A stretch of DNA of 64,000 nucleotides from Brachypodium distachyon. Taxonomy: Eukaryota > Streptophyta > Magnoliopsida > Poales > Poaceae. Positions 46,788 through 58,500 of this stretch are shown in pieces. The DNA lies in NCBI RefSeq assembly GCF_000005505.3, contig NC_016134.3, positions 29,525,584 through 29,589,583 on the forward strand, given 5' to 3'. The notes beneath the pieces were generated by a model. That model saw nothing but the letters and a program-made list of their open reading frames with translations. It made no database searches and had not been told where the DNA came from. A program made the position numbers and the translations under genes. The stretch's first letter is position 1, and the number at the start of each line of letters is the position of its first letter.

Positions 46788-48516
46788 TCTAAACATGCAG
46801 CCTATCCACCTCAGCAATTTGCCATGTCATCACCACTAATCTACCGCGTTCCTTTCCCATGTCAGTCCCGCGAGCGAACCGTGCCGTTCCGTTCCCGTGT
46901 CATATGCGAGTGAACCGTGCGCCCGTCGCATCATGTTCCAGCATGGGCTTCGTCACAGCAGGCGCATGGGCCATGTTCTCAGCCCTCCAGAATTTCTGTC
47001 CAAGAAATAAATCTCAGCACGCTGCTTCTTCTCCCCCACTTCCTCTTTGTATTCCCCATAGAGGCAGCCATTTATGGCTGCTTTGACTCCTCCCATTTAT
47101 TAACCGAAGCCTCCTCAGCTCTCAAGTCTCAAATATATGTGAGTCCACGGCAGCATTGGCAAGCAGCACATCCTACTCCTCTGCCGGATGAACGCGGACA
47201 TCGACCTGGCGTTAGGTGAGCGCTTCCGTGTCATGGACTTCCATGCGTACGGCGAGCCCTACCCGGAATTCTTGCCGCGGCAGCGACCCTGCCGGAGCCC
47301 CCATGATATGCAATGTTCGTAGGCCGCGGCTTCGTCGTACGCGTCGACGCTTCATTCCTTGATGATGTTGTCCTTCATTGCGATGCCTCTTCAGCACGGG
47401 CACCGGCTTGACCTCTCCGAGTGTGCGTGCTGCAGCATCTCCGTCACGAACTCTGGGGAGGTCTACTCCACCGACGTTGCTGACCATGCCAGAGGCACTT
47501 CTCGACGTGCTCTGCCGTGTGTCGGTGGCGGGATGTTTTGGCTTGGGTCCTGGCCAGTGCAGGAGGATTACCTTCTCGGATCCAAGGTCAGGTTCTTGAC
47601 TTCTTGCCCTTTTGCTTTAAATTGCTGCAGTTAAGCAATTCATTGTGATTGTTGACTTGAAGGTGAATCTCCCCCGTCAATTCTGTCGCTGCCAGGTTAT
47701 CCCACCTCCCTGCAAGGTGTTTGATTATTTGCCCAGGTTACCCCATCTCCTGCACTGAATGTGTTTGAGGATTTGCCTCTTCTGAAGATTTGTCGGCTCT
47801 GAAGAACATATAGTTGAACCTTATTTCGTTGTGCAAGTAGGTACGATGAGTTCAAATTTTCCTATGTTTTCCGCTCCGCGGTTATTTTAGATGGCAAAGG
47901 TGTTAATCAGTTTTTGTATGTGGTCATTTCTCGGTAGATAATTGTGGCACAATACAAAAATCAGATATGAGATTTTTCAGTTGCATATAAAGGTAAGAGG
48001 CTGCTCTGAAACTTTTTTGCTCCCTGTTTATGTTGGGTGTGAATTAAGAAAAAATCTACTTAGTTTTTGTTCATGGTACATGCAGTTGCATCAGACACAC
48101 AAAAGGTAAGGGAGTCTAATTTATCCATTTTTCTTTGAAGTCAGATCGTATTCCGAAACAGTGTTCAACACCAAGATGAGCATGTTAGTGAAGTAGACAA
48201 TTTACTTCAAATGACACAACCATATCGTTTACTCCTTTTGTTCCATCGGTGTGTTTGTTGTTGCAGGGAACAAACAAGTGGATCATAATTTGCTTCTTGC
48301 AGAAACTGCCAGATAAAGTGTATCAACCAAGCTGAAGGATGCCACAATTTGACTCTTATTTCACTCCATCCTTTCGTCTTGGAGACGTGCTACATTACAA
48401 GTACCATTTTGTAGAATTGTAGCCTTTTATTTCATCATTATATTGATCGTATTTATCGACTGTCTAACTAAAATGCATGCTATGAGTCCCACCGCAACGC
48501 GCGGGGCATCATCTAG
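46788..48516 (+). mobile_element. Non-autonomous Helitron in intron 1 of F-box gene A
   Basis: 3' end: hairpin CCGC-AACGC-GCGG (48492-48504), eight bases, then CTAG (48513-48516) followed by T, the standard Helitron terminus. The 5' end is placed at TC after A46787 (TCTAAACATGCAGCC); the next bases contain the CACCTCAGCA/CATGTCATCA motifs often seen near grass Helitron starts. No Rep/helicase. A short open stretch at 47190-47310 (DIDLALGERFRVMDFHAYG) may be a captured gene fragment. Confidence 0.7.
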
Positions 48517-48517
48517 T

Positions 48518-48860
48518 ATATTAAAAGTAAATCACAAAAAAGATAGAGAAGCTAGAAAATCCCACAAAAAATCAAAATATCTGGCCGTTCATCGCTTCAT
48601 GTTGACAAACATTAACATGCATCTTGCTTGAAAGTTGAAACGTAACCTCCTACTAGTTAGACTCAATTTTCTAATGAAGATTAATTTCTAACAAGAACTC
48701 CTACTGCTAAACGGACTCAATCTCATATACTGAGACAAACTACTTAATTCTGAAACTAGACGCGTACAAATACAAGGCAGCTTGCCTAATTTCTAATATT
48801 AACGTGCACTGGTGATCAATAGAGGACAAATTGAGACAGTGGAGATTAGGAGTGTGTCAT
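48518..48860. other. Intron 1 remainder of F-box gene A
   Basis: Starts TATATTAAAAGTAAATCAC directly after the Helitron end, which itself resembles the 5' end of another grass Helitron. No coding sequence. Confidence 0.45.
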
Positions 48861-49584
48861 TCATACGAGTGATTGAAGTGGAAGATCAAGATGCCAACAG
48901 GCGTCCGGGACCCGGTTCGGGGGATCTAGGGTTGGCACGAACTCGACACTTCCGGGGAAGTTGAAGGCCAAGAATCCGAGGAGGGGAGGGTTAAGGCTGT
49001 GGCGGAGGCGGAAGCTGCGGGTGAAGCGGGGGTCGGATACAAGCCGCAGCCAGCGCTTTGACACCAGGGACGCACGCGGGAGCGAGGACGGCTGCGGGGG
49101 AAGGCGGACGAGGATCTCACGTAAGAGGTCCTCGCCCTCCAGCGGACCGAGCGGAGACGACGAGCGAGGGATCCTCCTTGGCGGCCCAATCGTGAAAGCC
49201 AGGCTGTGAGGGCCATCTTCCTCGTGGGGCAGAAGCGTCGCCGGAGCTTGGGACGACGAGTCCGGATCTGGATTTGGACTTGGAGGCTGTGAGGTTTGAG
49301 GTCCGATGCAGAGGGAAAGAGCGAGGTTAGGGCTGTTCATCTCGGGATCTGGGGACTTGGCGTCGGTGACGGTGGGAATGTGTGGGATATGGCCGGGTTT
49401 GGCGTCCATCGGTGGCGGTGAGGTCGGCTGTTGACGGAGAGAGGACGAGGTCTGGAGAGGAGAGGACTGATGGGGACGAGGATAGGGCTAGGGTTGTTGG
49501 GGATCGGTGAGTGTCAGAGATGGGCTGCAGTCTCTGCTGCAGGATGATGGGCTGCGGTAAAGAGGCCGGATCACCTCCGAGTCA

Positions 49585-49920
49585 GCGCTGCATGATGGCA
49601 AAAATGGGTCTACTAGTACTCTACTTACTGCGCTGCTGGAGTAGTCAAAAAAACTGCTGTCAAAAAAACAAACTGTACAGAAAACTTGATTAGCCGATGG
49701 CTTCTCGTTGGAAATTTAGGGATTCGGCAGCCGAGAGGATTTTTGGACATGAATTTTTTGCGAAAACACCCCGGTGAAAATTCTAAAGACCTAACAGTAA
49801 AAGCGTACACATGACCCTCGTGCCAAAATTTGGTGCCAAAAAAAAACCATGATGCGTGTCTAGGTGTCCGCTATGACAGGCTAGCTATTTCATCGATTGC
49901 GTCATCCTCACCAATGCCTG
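49585..49920. repeat. Upstream duplication, copy 1
   Basis: Promoter-side segment of F-box gene A, repeated at 50785-51120 (shared landmarks: CGATGGCAAAAATGGGTCTAC, GGCTTCTCGTT, GGTGTCCGCTATG). Roughly 85-90% similar by eye. Confidence 0.8.
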
Positions 49921-49924
49921 CCTC

Positions 49925-50520
49925 GCCCAAAACCTCCATGTCAAGCATTTTAATTTTCAAAATGCTTCGATCCATTGTCATTATGCAGGTGGCTTATTCT
50001 CTCAAGTATTCTGTTTTGTTCTGGCGTGTATGGGCTTGCCAGAAAACGCTTGATGCCATGCTCCTCACAATACACTTTGAACAAACGTCAGCTAAATTAA
50101 TTAGTCTCCTTGATCGGTCCAAAATGACTTCAACTTTGCTTCTTCCTCCACTCGGCTGCACTCTTGATTGATTTGGAGGCCTAACGCTTGGTCTTTCCTT
50201 TTCAATAACACAACCCACATATACCGACTATAATCATTGACAACTAGCTAAAATTACCGATTATATGTTGGGGTTGCTGGTGAAATTAGGCCACACAAAC
50301 CACCATGAAACAGGTCTATTTAGTACCTTTTCTGCTCGGTACTTAGCCTATTTGGAAAAAGTAGCTCGCCGTTGTTCGCCAACTAAGCAACCATCACAGA
50401 CGGCCTGTCCAACATGATTTACTGTCGGCATCCCGAGTACCATCTCCCTTATGACTGATTGCCTTTGTACGATGACAAAGCAAAACATCAAAGCTTTGGA
50501 AATTTCGTAGCTGATGATGA
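49925..50520 (-). pseudogene. Relic of a copia integrase
   Basis: Minus strand, broken into several frames, but reads in order: GQAVCDGCLVGEQRRATF (zinc region), DYSRYMWVVLL-like sequence, then YCEEHGIKRFLASPYTPEQN. These are landmarks of the copia pre-integrase and integrase core of a lineage different from BARE. Stops and frameshifts are many. It lies between the two upstream duplicates. Confidence 0.75.
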
Positions 50521-50784
50521 TCTATTTGCATTTGCAGTTGCAGAGGCAACGGGAGCAGATTAAGCAGCGTGTGTGTGACTGCATATAAGAGTAAATTTCA
50601 CAGAACCACAGTTTTTGGGGCAGTCGTGTCGCTGAACCACTGTTAATGGAAAAAACCGTCCGCAAACCCACACTTTTTAAGTCAAGTTGTCTCAATCAAC
50701 CCGAAAGAGAATGCTTTGACGGTTTTACTTGATTTCTTACATGTGGGATCACCTGCTCAGAGCAAGAGGCTCGGGAAAGAGGCT

Positions 50785-51120
50785 GGATCACCTCAGAGTC
50801 AGCGCTACACGATGGCAAAAATGGGTCTACTAATACTCTACTTACTGTGCTGCTGGAGTAGTAAAATAACTGTACAGAAAACTTGATTAGCCGGTGGCTT
50901 CTCGTTCGAAATTTAGGGATTCGCCGGCCGAGAGGATTTTTCGACAAGAAATTTTGGCAAAAACATCCCGGTGAAAATTATGAGGACCTAACAATAAAAG
51001 CGTAAACATGATCCTCGTGCCAACATTTAGTGCCAAAAAAGCACATGATGCACGCTTGTCTAGGTGTCCGCTATGGTAGGCTAGCTATTACATCGCATCA
51101 TCTTCACCGATGCGTGAATA
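50785..51120. repeat. Upstream duplication, copy 2
   Basis: Second copy of 49585-49920, same orientation, about 1.2 kb away. It ends in non-coding DNA, so it does not serve a gene here. Confidence 0.8.
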
Positions 51121-51659
51121 ACAAAAACCGACCCTTTTTTGTCTTTTTTCTATGACTAAGAAGCGAAACGTGCAATTTTGTTCAGAAGCTAACTAAAAAA
51201 AAAGAACTTAAATTTGAATGGTATATATTGCCTCGTTGAAGCCTTTGCTACATCAAAGAAGGATCGATGCTGAAAAAACTGTTCGAGTAGTAAATTGGCA
51301 TTACTATACTGATTCTCTTAAGAAAGAACATTTCTACTGGATAGTAACTTCAATTTTGGCCCGTTAAAAGCATTCGGCCAGCAATGCTATCTCTCTGAAA
51401 CACCGAACTTTATCTTACACAAATTGAAACATCATGGCATATAAAACATGGATTTATCGATACTGTTTTTTGTGAGGAGATTTAAAGGGACTTTACCAGA
51501 CGATACTAACGATGTGCGGACACATAAAATAAAAGTGCGATCAGCATGCGCAAAGCAAAAGAAACAGCAAGATTAACCGACACGAAGAAATTACGCAACC
51601 AAAGCAAGTAATTTGTCTTCACGTCAGTTGGAATAAGGTACACATAAAACCAGTAAACA

Positions 51660-51960
51660 GAATTTAACAACTTGACGGAGGCATCCCAGTTCACAATTGA
51701 CCACGACAAGTTGAAGTACTACAAGTCCAAACACAATGGACCAGGACACCATACATAGAGGGTCAATGCCCTTCCGGAGCACATGACAGGCCCATGCAGT
51801 ATACATGCAGAATGGAAGAAGCTACAACGTCCAAGCCATTTCTGCCTCCAGCCACCGGATTAATACAAATCTAGTTACCTGCAGAGCACCAATGTCGTCA
51901 TCAGTACACCTGATCTGTAATATTTCCTTGCCTAAAAGCCTTAAAAGTTATATCTCACAA
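51660..51960 (-). repeat. F-box 3' module, copy B
   Basis: Same module as at 42810, in the expected place downstream (minus strand) of F-box gene B. Probably the last exon/3' UTR. Confidence 0.72.
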
Positions 51961-52905
51961 TCTTTGTTGTATAACTGACTCAAACAACAATAAGAATTAG
52001 CTTTACCTTTGGGCAAATTGTGCCAAAAGCTCAAAGCTTTGATCATCTCAGCATTATTACTGGACACAACCAACACTATAAAAAGAGTATGGTAATAGGA
52101 ACACGGGTAACCTGTAAGGGAACACCATAAACTTATATTGTAAATATACTCTCAAGTTTCTTGCTACATCCGATCTCAGTAGAAGGGCGCAACACTGGTA
52201 CCACGTTAGAGGCCACTACCGAGCTGCCTAGCTTATGGAGTTATTTAAACAATATTTGTTATTGTGGGCATATTTTGGGCCCCTGGAATCACAAGTACAA
52301 AACACATGGTTTCTCGCTCATATACAAACATTTTAGAAATGTATGAGAGTATAATAGTTATTACAAGTCATATTTTATCAAATTTATGTAGAAGCCTCAA
52401 GTAAAGGATCATCCATTAGCTTATTAGTTGATACTAATTAAATAAATGCACATGTGTTGCTACGAAATTATAGTATATATTACATGCATGAGTTGTTTTA
52501 AATACTTATGTGCACATAGTTTCCAATTTTGTGCTAGATAAGAATTCTCTCTCAAAATGTTTACTTGAGAAAACAATTATCTCAAAAGTATACATCAAAC
52601 CAAATAACCTACAATAAAAGATCTTGATACATATCTACACCACATTGAATGGGTGGCCATCAAGTGATTATCTAACAAGATAGTGCGTAGTCTCTATAGA
52701 TTATCTAACAAGTGTAAAGATTATTTATTTTCTTGGGCATATTTCAGGCCCATGGAGTCAGCAGGGTTTCTCGTTTTTATCTGGTTTTCGGTATAAACTA
52801 TATTGAACATCTATAGTGACCAAAATCAAAAAATTAGACTGCACAAAGTCCATGGCAACATCCAATATGTAGTTTGGACCAGACATGCTATATTAGAGGC
52901 TCATG
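51961..52905. other. Intron or 3' region of F-box gene B
   Basis: AT-rich non-coding DNA colinear with 43.1-43.8 kb and 59.2-59.9 kb (shared AATCATTTGAATA-like and TTTTGGGCCC landmarks). Nothing else recognised. Confidence 0.45.
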
Positions 52906-54090
52906 GTAGGAGGGCACACAAACAAACCACTGAGATTAAGGTAATCAATTCTGACTATACATTTAAATATCAGTTGTAAATTATGTTTAGATATAAATTG
53001 AGGGTGATAAACATACTGTGAACTTCAGGATTTTGGTTATCGACTCAACAAATAGAAAAGGTGGGAATATTACCTATTTCCTTGTTTAATTCTGAGTACA
53101 TTATGGATTATCATGCAGTTCACTATACTAGTGTTCTAATCATAATGAATAGTTATATTCAACTCTTGTTGGTAGCAAACACGATGGATAATTATATACT
53201 CGTTGCTGATGATTATTAACTCCTACGAGCTGTGATGAATTTCGACATAGATATTGTATTTTATGGATGGCGTGCAACTATGCGATTGTGTTAGCCTGAC
53301 AACAAAAAGATATATGCTGAGAAAATATTGAAGGAAACCACCTAAGACTAGCACAAAATGTACAATAATTGCAAGCAAGCACGAGCTATTACAATGGTAC
53401 GGATAAAAAAAAGGCTGAGCCCAAAAGCTTGGGTGTTGTTGGTTATAAGTTAATTCTGAGGAGGGGACAACATACAGATCGAACTAGGAGGGCACACAAA
53501 CCAACAAATCACTCAGAGATTAAGGTAACCAATTCTGACTATACATTTAAATATGAGTTGTAAATTAAAGTTTAGATATAAATTGAGGGTGATAAACTAT
53601 ACTGTGAACTTCAGGATTTTGGTTATCGGCTCAACAAATAAAAAAGGCGGGAATATTACCTATTTCTTTGTTTATGAGTACATTGTAGATTATCATGCAG
53701 TTCGATCACTATACTAGTGTTCTAATCATAATGAATATATTCGACTCTTGTTGGTAGCAAACACGATGGATGATTATTACTCCTTGTTGCTGATAATTAG
53801 TAACTCCTACGAGCTGAGATGAATTTGACATTGATACTGTATATTATGGATGGCGTGCAACTATCTAGAAATTAATGTCACAAAAATCTTTAGAGACAAA
53901 TGGACAATTTGCATATGCGATTACGTTAGCCTGACAACAAAAAGATATATGCTGAGAAAATATTGAAAGAAACCACCTAAGGTCCTAGCACAAAATGTAC
54001 AATAATTGCAAGCAAGCACGAGGTATTACAATGGTACCAATAAAAATAGGTTTAACCAAAAAGCTTGGGTGTTGTTGGTGATAAGTTAAT
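52906..54090. repeat. Tandem duplication of about 0.58 kb in the gene B intron
   Basis: Copy 1 (about 52906-53483) and copy 2 (about 53484-54090) share long colinear stretches: GGAGGGCACACAAAC, GATATAAATTGAGGGTGATAA, AAGATATATGCTGAGAAAAT, GCACAAAATGTACAATAAT. They differ by short indels. Confidence 0.8.
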
Positions 54091-54256
54091 CCCCTACGAA
54101 TTAGGACTTGATAGTTCCATAACCACAAAAAAATATCAAATGTATTGTACCAAAACCAGCAAAAGTAATAACATAGAAATATATCCATGAAGCAAAGGAA
54201 AGGGAAGACATTCCATTATGCTCCTAGCTAGCTACTTAAAATATAATCTTGTATAC

Positions 54257-56408
54257 CTGCTCAAAATGCATCGACATCATATTGGTCGGAATGATCATCT
54301 TATGTATTGTGTAGAAGTTCAGCTCCATCTTGTTCACCATGAATGGTCCTGCCTACCAGCGTAAGAAATCAAGAAACCAATGACATTCCATTGAAAAGCC
54401 AAGTAGATACAAGGTGGCATCCAGTAGATATCTTGATAAACTCACAGGAGTAATTTGAGAAAATACTAATAAAAACATTCAAATTTATAGGAATAGGTAG
54501 ACAAAATCTCATCTGCAACAAAATGAGGAGAATAATCCCAAACAGTACATACTCACTAGTGTCATAAAAAATGAAGAACATGCACACTTAGGCTATTAAC
54601 TGATAGAAGGGAGAATTATCCAAAAAATTATGCTTAAGTCCTGACACGCACACTCACACTGCAGCTTAGCACTCATACTACAGAAGCAGACTAGACATAA
54701 AAACATATAAAAAAGGAATTAGCTATCAGTAACAAATACTTTTCCAGATCATAAACACCACATATGGAGTGCCACCAGACAAAAATTAAAATATCATTAC
54801 ATTGAGAACACACTACATAGCAACATGACTATATGTTGGAGAGGTCACCAACAGAAGCAAAATAAAGCATTGATATTTACGACACTAATTAAAATTGTTA
54901 TATTAGCTTAACACGAAAAGATGCAAACAACGAAATCCCATGAGAGCTAATTATGAAAAAATAAACATGGTACGGTGTTGTTGAGTGTAAAGAATTAACA
55001 TGCTGTATATTACCTGCAGTAGTATAGACCCATTCGAATGGACAGTAGAACCACCAGGGGTTGATTTGGTGCTGAACCTTCACCCATGAAGAGACCCCCA
55101 TTTGCAATGAATCAAGCTGGACCATGAAGACACCCATTGGTTTCAACAGGACTGCCACATTACTCTCCTCAGCAAACCCTAGCACCCTGATATGAAAATT
55201 CCTGGAGCCACCCTCTGTTCCAGCTGGAGCCAGGGGAAGTAGATTATACTGCCCAGTTCAATGCTTGTTCCTAGCACCCATGATGAAGCACTATCGGTCA
55301 TGTTCCTCTTCCAGAATTGGGCGGTGCCTATGTCTGTCAGGACAAGGAAACCAAGCCAACCGGCTCCTTCTGCTGCCGGCATAACCATGATGCTCTTGGA
55401 AGACATATCCACCGGCGCCGCTATCAAATTTAGGGTCTGCCTTCCCAGATCAAACTCGAGGATGCCAAGATTATAAATAAGCAACCAATAAAGGCAATCT
55501 CCAAGCAGAACGGCAGGCCTGTCCGGAAGACACCCAGCGGGCACAGCATTCTCGGGTGGAGGCGGCGTCGAGACAACCTGACCCCACACGCCAGTCTCCG
55601 ACAAGTAAACACAACCGAGCAGCCTTGTATTCTGTGTCTCGTCGGTGCCTACCATGGCCACCTTGAAGTGGCCACCGTCGTCGTCGCCGTCTCCATCTCC
55701 GGTGGCACGAAGCACCGCCCCGCTAATCGTGGTGATGTTGGTCATGGTAGCACCCTCTTCAAAGCCCGGGTCGGCCGGGAACCTGTCCCATCGCCGCATC
55801 TCCATCCCGGGGGGTATGTCGATGCGGTGCTTGCGGCTGCTAATGATGTCCCACACTAGGAACTTGTTCCGGTAAGGGCGGAGGACTAGCAGGAAGCCAT
55901 GGCGGCAGCCGAGGAGATCGAAGTGTTCTCTGAAACAGGGGTATTCGCACAAGCGCGGGAAGGGCCCCATGGGGAGTGGGGTGCCCTGGGTAAGGACGTA
56001 AGCGATTTGCCCCCGTCGGGGGTTCTTGGTGAAGAGACCCAAGACGGGAGAGCTTCGGCGGTGGCGGAGGCGGAAGCGGCGGGCGAAGCGGGCGTCGGAG
56101 ACCAGCCGGAGCCAGCGGCTGGAGACGAGGGAGGTGAAAGGGAAGGAGGAAGGGTTTGGGGGGAGGCGGACGAGGATCTCGCGGAGGAGGTCGTCGTCCT
56201 CCAGGGGGGATGACGAGCCGTGCTGGTGGATGCGGCTAGGGTTGGGGAGCGCGAGAGTTAGAGCTAGGTTGAGATCTTCTTCGTGGTCGTCATCGTGCAG
56301 CGGCAGCGCCGGAGTTGGTGAGGACGAGCCATGGCGGATGATTGGGGCGGTTGAGTTTGGGAGCCCGAGGGAGAGGAACGGATTAGGGCTAGGGTTGTTG
56401 GCGCTCAT
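54257..56408 (-). CDS. F-box gene B, frameshifted near its C-terminus
   Basis: Exon 1 (55014-56408) begins MSANNPSPNPF and has an EAR-like DLNLALTLALP, then the F-box (DLLREILVRLPPNPSSFPFT, SLVSSRWLRLVSDARFARRF) and an F-box-associated region (LLGCRHGFLLVLRP, LLGCVYLSETGVWG, AVLLGDCLYWLL, LGFLVLTDIGTAQFWKR). At about 55190 the spacing between GCTCCAGGA and GTGCTAGG is 7 nt shorter than in gene C, shifting the frame to an early stop (409 residues). LGFAEESNVAVLL and the rest remain readable in the next frame to the donor at 55013. A second exon 54257-54352 matches exon 3 of gene A. Likely an SCF substrate receptor by family, possibly non-functional. Confidence 0.82.
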
Positions 56409-56952
56409 CTCGGGATCTGGGTGTGGAGTGGCTGATGATTGGGGCTGTGTGCGCGAGGGGGATGGAGAAGGAGGATCTCGGGATCTTGGGAAAGAGGATG
56501 GAGCTCAGGTTAGGGGCAGTAGGGCTGCAGAATCGATGGGAATGGCCTGGGTCTACTAGTACAGTCTACAGAGTACAGAAAATTTAGGGATTCGGCCGCG
56601 GGGAGGGAGGGGTCAAGGACCGGGGAGAGGAATAGGATTTTAGGTATGTTTTTTCTTTTTTTTTTGCAGAAACACCCTGCTAATGTAAAGTCCAGAAACC
56701 TACTCGTAAAGAAAAAGAAACCTATTCGTAAAAGCGTACACAGCACACCTATCTCTCACACCTATCCAGAAACTGTTGCTGGATTTTCTTAGCGGATGAC
56801 GCGAGCTAGTGGACCCGTGAGTGAAGGACACGCTACGATGGGTGCTATATATATTGGCAGTAGACAGAAATTAAAATTCCGTGAAAATGCTAGTAAATAG
56901 AAAAAAGAATGAGAAACGGGTAAAAAACATATGTTGACGATGGTTGCATGTA

Positions 56953-57006
56953 CTCCCCCTTCCCAAAATAAGTGATTTGGATTTATATAAATTCTTATAG
57001 AGGGAG
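56953..57006. mobile_element. Short Stowaway-like MITE
   Basis: 54 bp starting CTCCCCCTTCCCAAAATAAG and ending TTATAGAGGGAG, flanked by TA (56951-56952, 57007-57008). It abuts the broken end of the F-box fragment D. Confidence 0.6.
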
Positions 57007-57008
57007 TA

Positions 57009-57287
57009 GCAAAGGCGTTCCTGGAAAGAGTAGCCGGTGCCAGCGGCTGGAGACAAGGGAGGCGGGAGGGAGGAAGGGTTTGGGGGGAGGCGGACGAGGA
57101 TCTTGCGGAGGAGGTCGTCGTCCTCTAGGGGGGAGGACGAGCTGTGAGGGGTGGGGAGCCCGTGGTCGTCCTCGTGCAACAGCGGCGCCGGAGTTGGTGA
57201 GGGCGAGCGATGGCGCGGATGATTGGGCGGGTGATTTTGGGAGACCGAGGAGAGGAACAGAGTAGGGCTAGGGTTGTGGGCGCTCAT
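57009..57287 (-). pseudogene. F-box gene fragment D
   Basis: Starts MSAHNPSPTLFLSSV like gene B and runs through DDDLLRKILVRLPPNPSSLPP; a frameshift follows, with SLVSSRWHRLLF readable in another frame. It stops at the Stowaway-like MITE. Only the N-terminus and F-box remain. Confidence 0.85.
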
Positions 57288-57454
57288 CTCAGGATCTGGG
57301 TGTGGAGTGGCTGATGATTATGCCTTGATACTGACCATACTCTGCAGCCTTAGAGGACGCGGTACCCCCTTCCCTCTACTCCATGTGTCGGCAATCGAGC
57401 CCCTCCACTTGCAGCCACCACCACTAGCCCCCAAGGCAATACATAAAACAAATA

Positions 57455-57522
57455 ATAGTAAACGAAATTTAACAACTTAGATACATTCCCAGTTCACAAT
57501 TGACCAGTCTAATTACTGCAAG
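57455..57522 (-). repeat. F-box 3' module, partial copy D
   Basis: CCCAGTTCACAATTGACCAG and TACTGCAAG match the module at 58985 and 51690; it breaks off at 57522 where CACTA-like DNA starts. Confidence 0.7.
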
Positions 57523-58280
57523 CACTGCGGAAAAAACTCGTTTTGCCTGAAGGCACAAATGCCCCCGGCAAAGCCTTTGCCCGCGGCTTTCCATTGGGGC
57601 CGTCGGCCGCAAAGGCCGGCACGGAGCTCTACTGGTGAAGGGCTATTTGTCATAGGCCGGCGACAAAGCCTTTGCCAGAGGCCAAAGTACGAACCCCTGG
57701 AAAAGAAAAGTAGCTCACGGCCTCGGCCGTTAATGGCGACGCCACGCGCACCAGACACGTGCCCACCCGTCAGGGCTTTGCTGACGGCCAACTAAAAAAC
57801 CCGTCGGCAAAGCTTGGACACGTGGCACGAGAGCACGACGACGTGCGTCGGCGCCTCTGGCCCACACGTTAGGCCTTTGCCGGCGGCCAACGTACAAAGC
57901 CGCAGGCAAAGCCGTGACACAAGGCATGAGCTCTGGACGCCGCGCGTTGACCGTTCGGGTTCACGTGTCAGGGCTTTGCCCGCGGTTACAATATAATGCC
58001 GCCGGCAAAGCTCTCGGGCCTTTGCCCGCGGCCACCAATATAAAACCGTCGGGAACGCTTTCAGGCTTTTGCCGGTGGCCTTTTCTCGGGGCCTCCGGCA
58101 AAGAATACTTTGCTGGTGGCCTTTTACATGTCCTCCGGCAAAGATAAAAAGAACAAAAAAATTTTGCCCGCCCGGCTTGACCGAGGCTCAACCAGGCGTA
58201 CCCGGGAGCGAAACGGCAAAGTCGGGCACACGGGGCAATAGCCGAGCCCACACAGCAGAGATCTTTGCAGCGGGCCACTA
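57523..58280. mobile_element. CACTA-like terminal region with inverted subterminal repeats
   Basis: Begins CACTGCGGAAAAAACTCG (degenerate CACTA end) and contains many copies, in both orientations, of GCCTTTGCCGGCGGCC and its complement GCCGCCGGCAAAGC, spaced about 40-90 bp. Such subterminal arrays are typical of grass CACTA elements. No transposase; the other end was not identified. Confidence 0.65.
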
Positions 58281-58324
58281 GCCAGGCGAGAGAGGAGCAT
58301 ATGCAGTACATTATAATCTTTCTA

Positions 58325-58500
58325 CGGGGCTGCAGAATCGATGGGAATGGTCTAGAAAAGAAAGTTTAGGAATTTGGCCCTGGGAAGGGAGTGGGAGAGG
58401 GGAGAGGATTTTGGGTATGACTCTTTTTGCAGGAACACACCCTGCTGAAAGTCTAGAAAAACCTACTCATAGAAAAAGAAACCTAGCCGCGTAAACGGCT
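58325..58500. repeat. F-box upstream region, duplicate of 56515-56750
   Basis: Shares GGGCTGCAGAATCGATGGGAA, AGAGGATTTT..GGTATG and AAAAAGAAACCTA with the upstream region of gene B. It marks another copy of the F-box segmental unit whose coding part is missing. Confidence 0.7.

Larger units (their letters stand above)
43003..49409 (-). pseudogene. F-box gene A, split by a solo LTR and carrying a Helitron in its intron
   Basis: Exons 48867-49409, 44582-46748 (interrupted by the solo LTR 45112-46465), 44287-44339 and the start of a last exon to a stop at 43003-43005. Without the LTR and one TSD copy the exons add to 1416 nt, a multiple of three, with no stop. F-box: DLLREILVRLPPQPSSLPRA, then SLVSKRWLRLVSDPRF. 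The C-terminal half (LSNRHGLVLVYSMHQLVVLD, CVYSSKKRAWG, AILVGESLYWKL) is an F-box-associated beta-rich region. N-terminus has NLALSLCIG (LxLxL). Intron 1 (46749-48866) holds the Helitron; paralogues B and C lack this intron. F-box proteins are substrate receptors of SCF ubiquitin ligases; the target is unknown. Confidence 0.82.
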
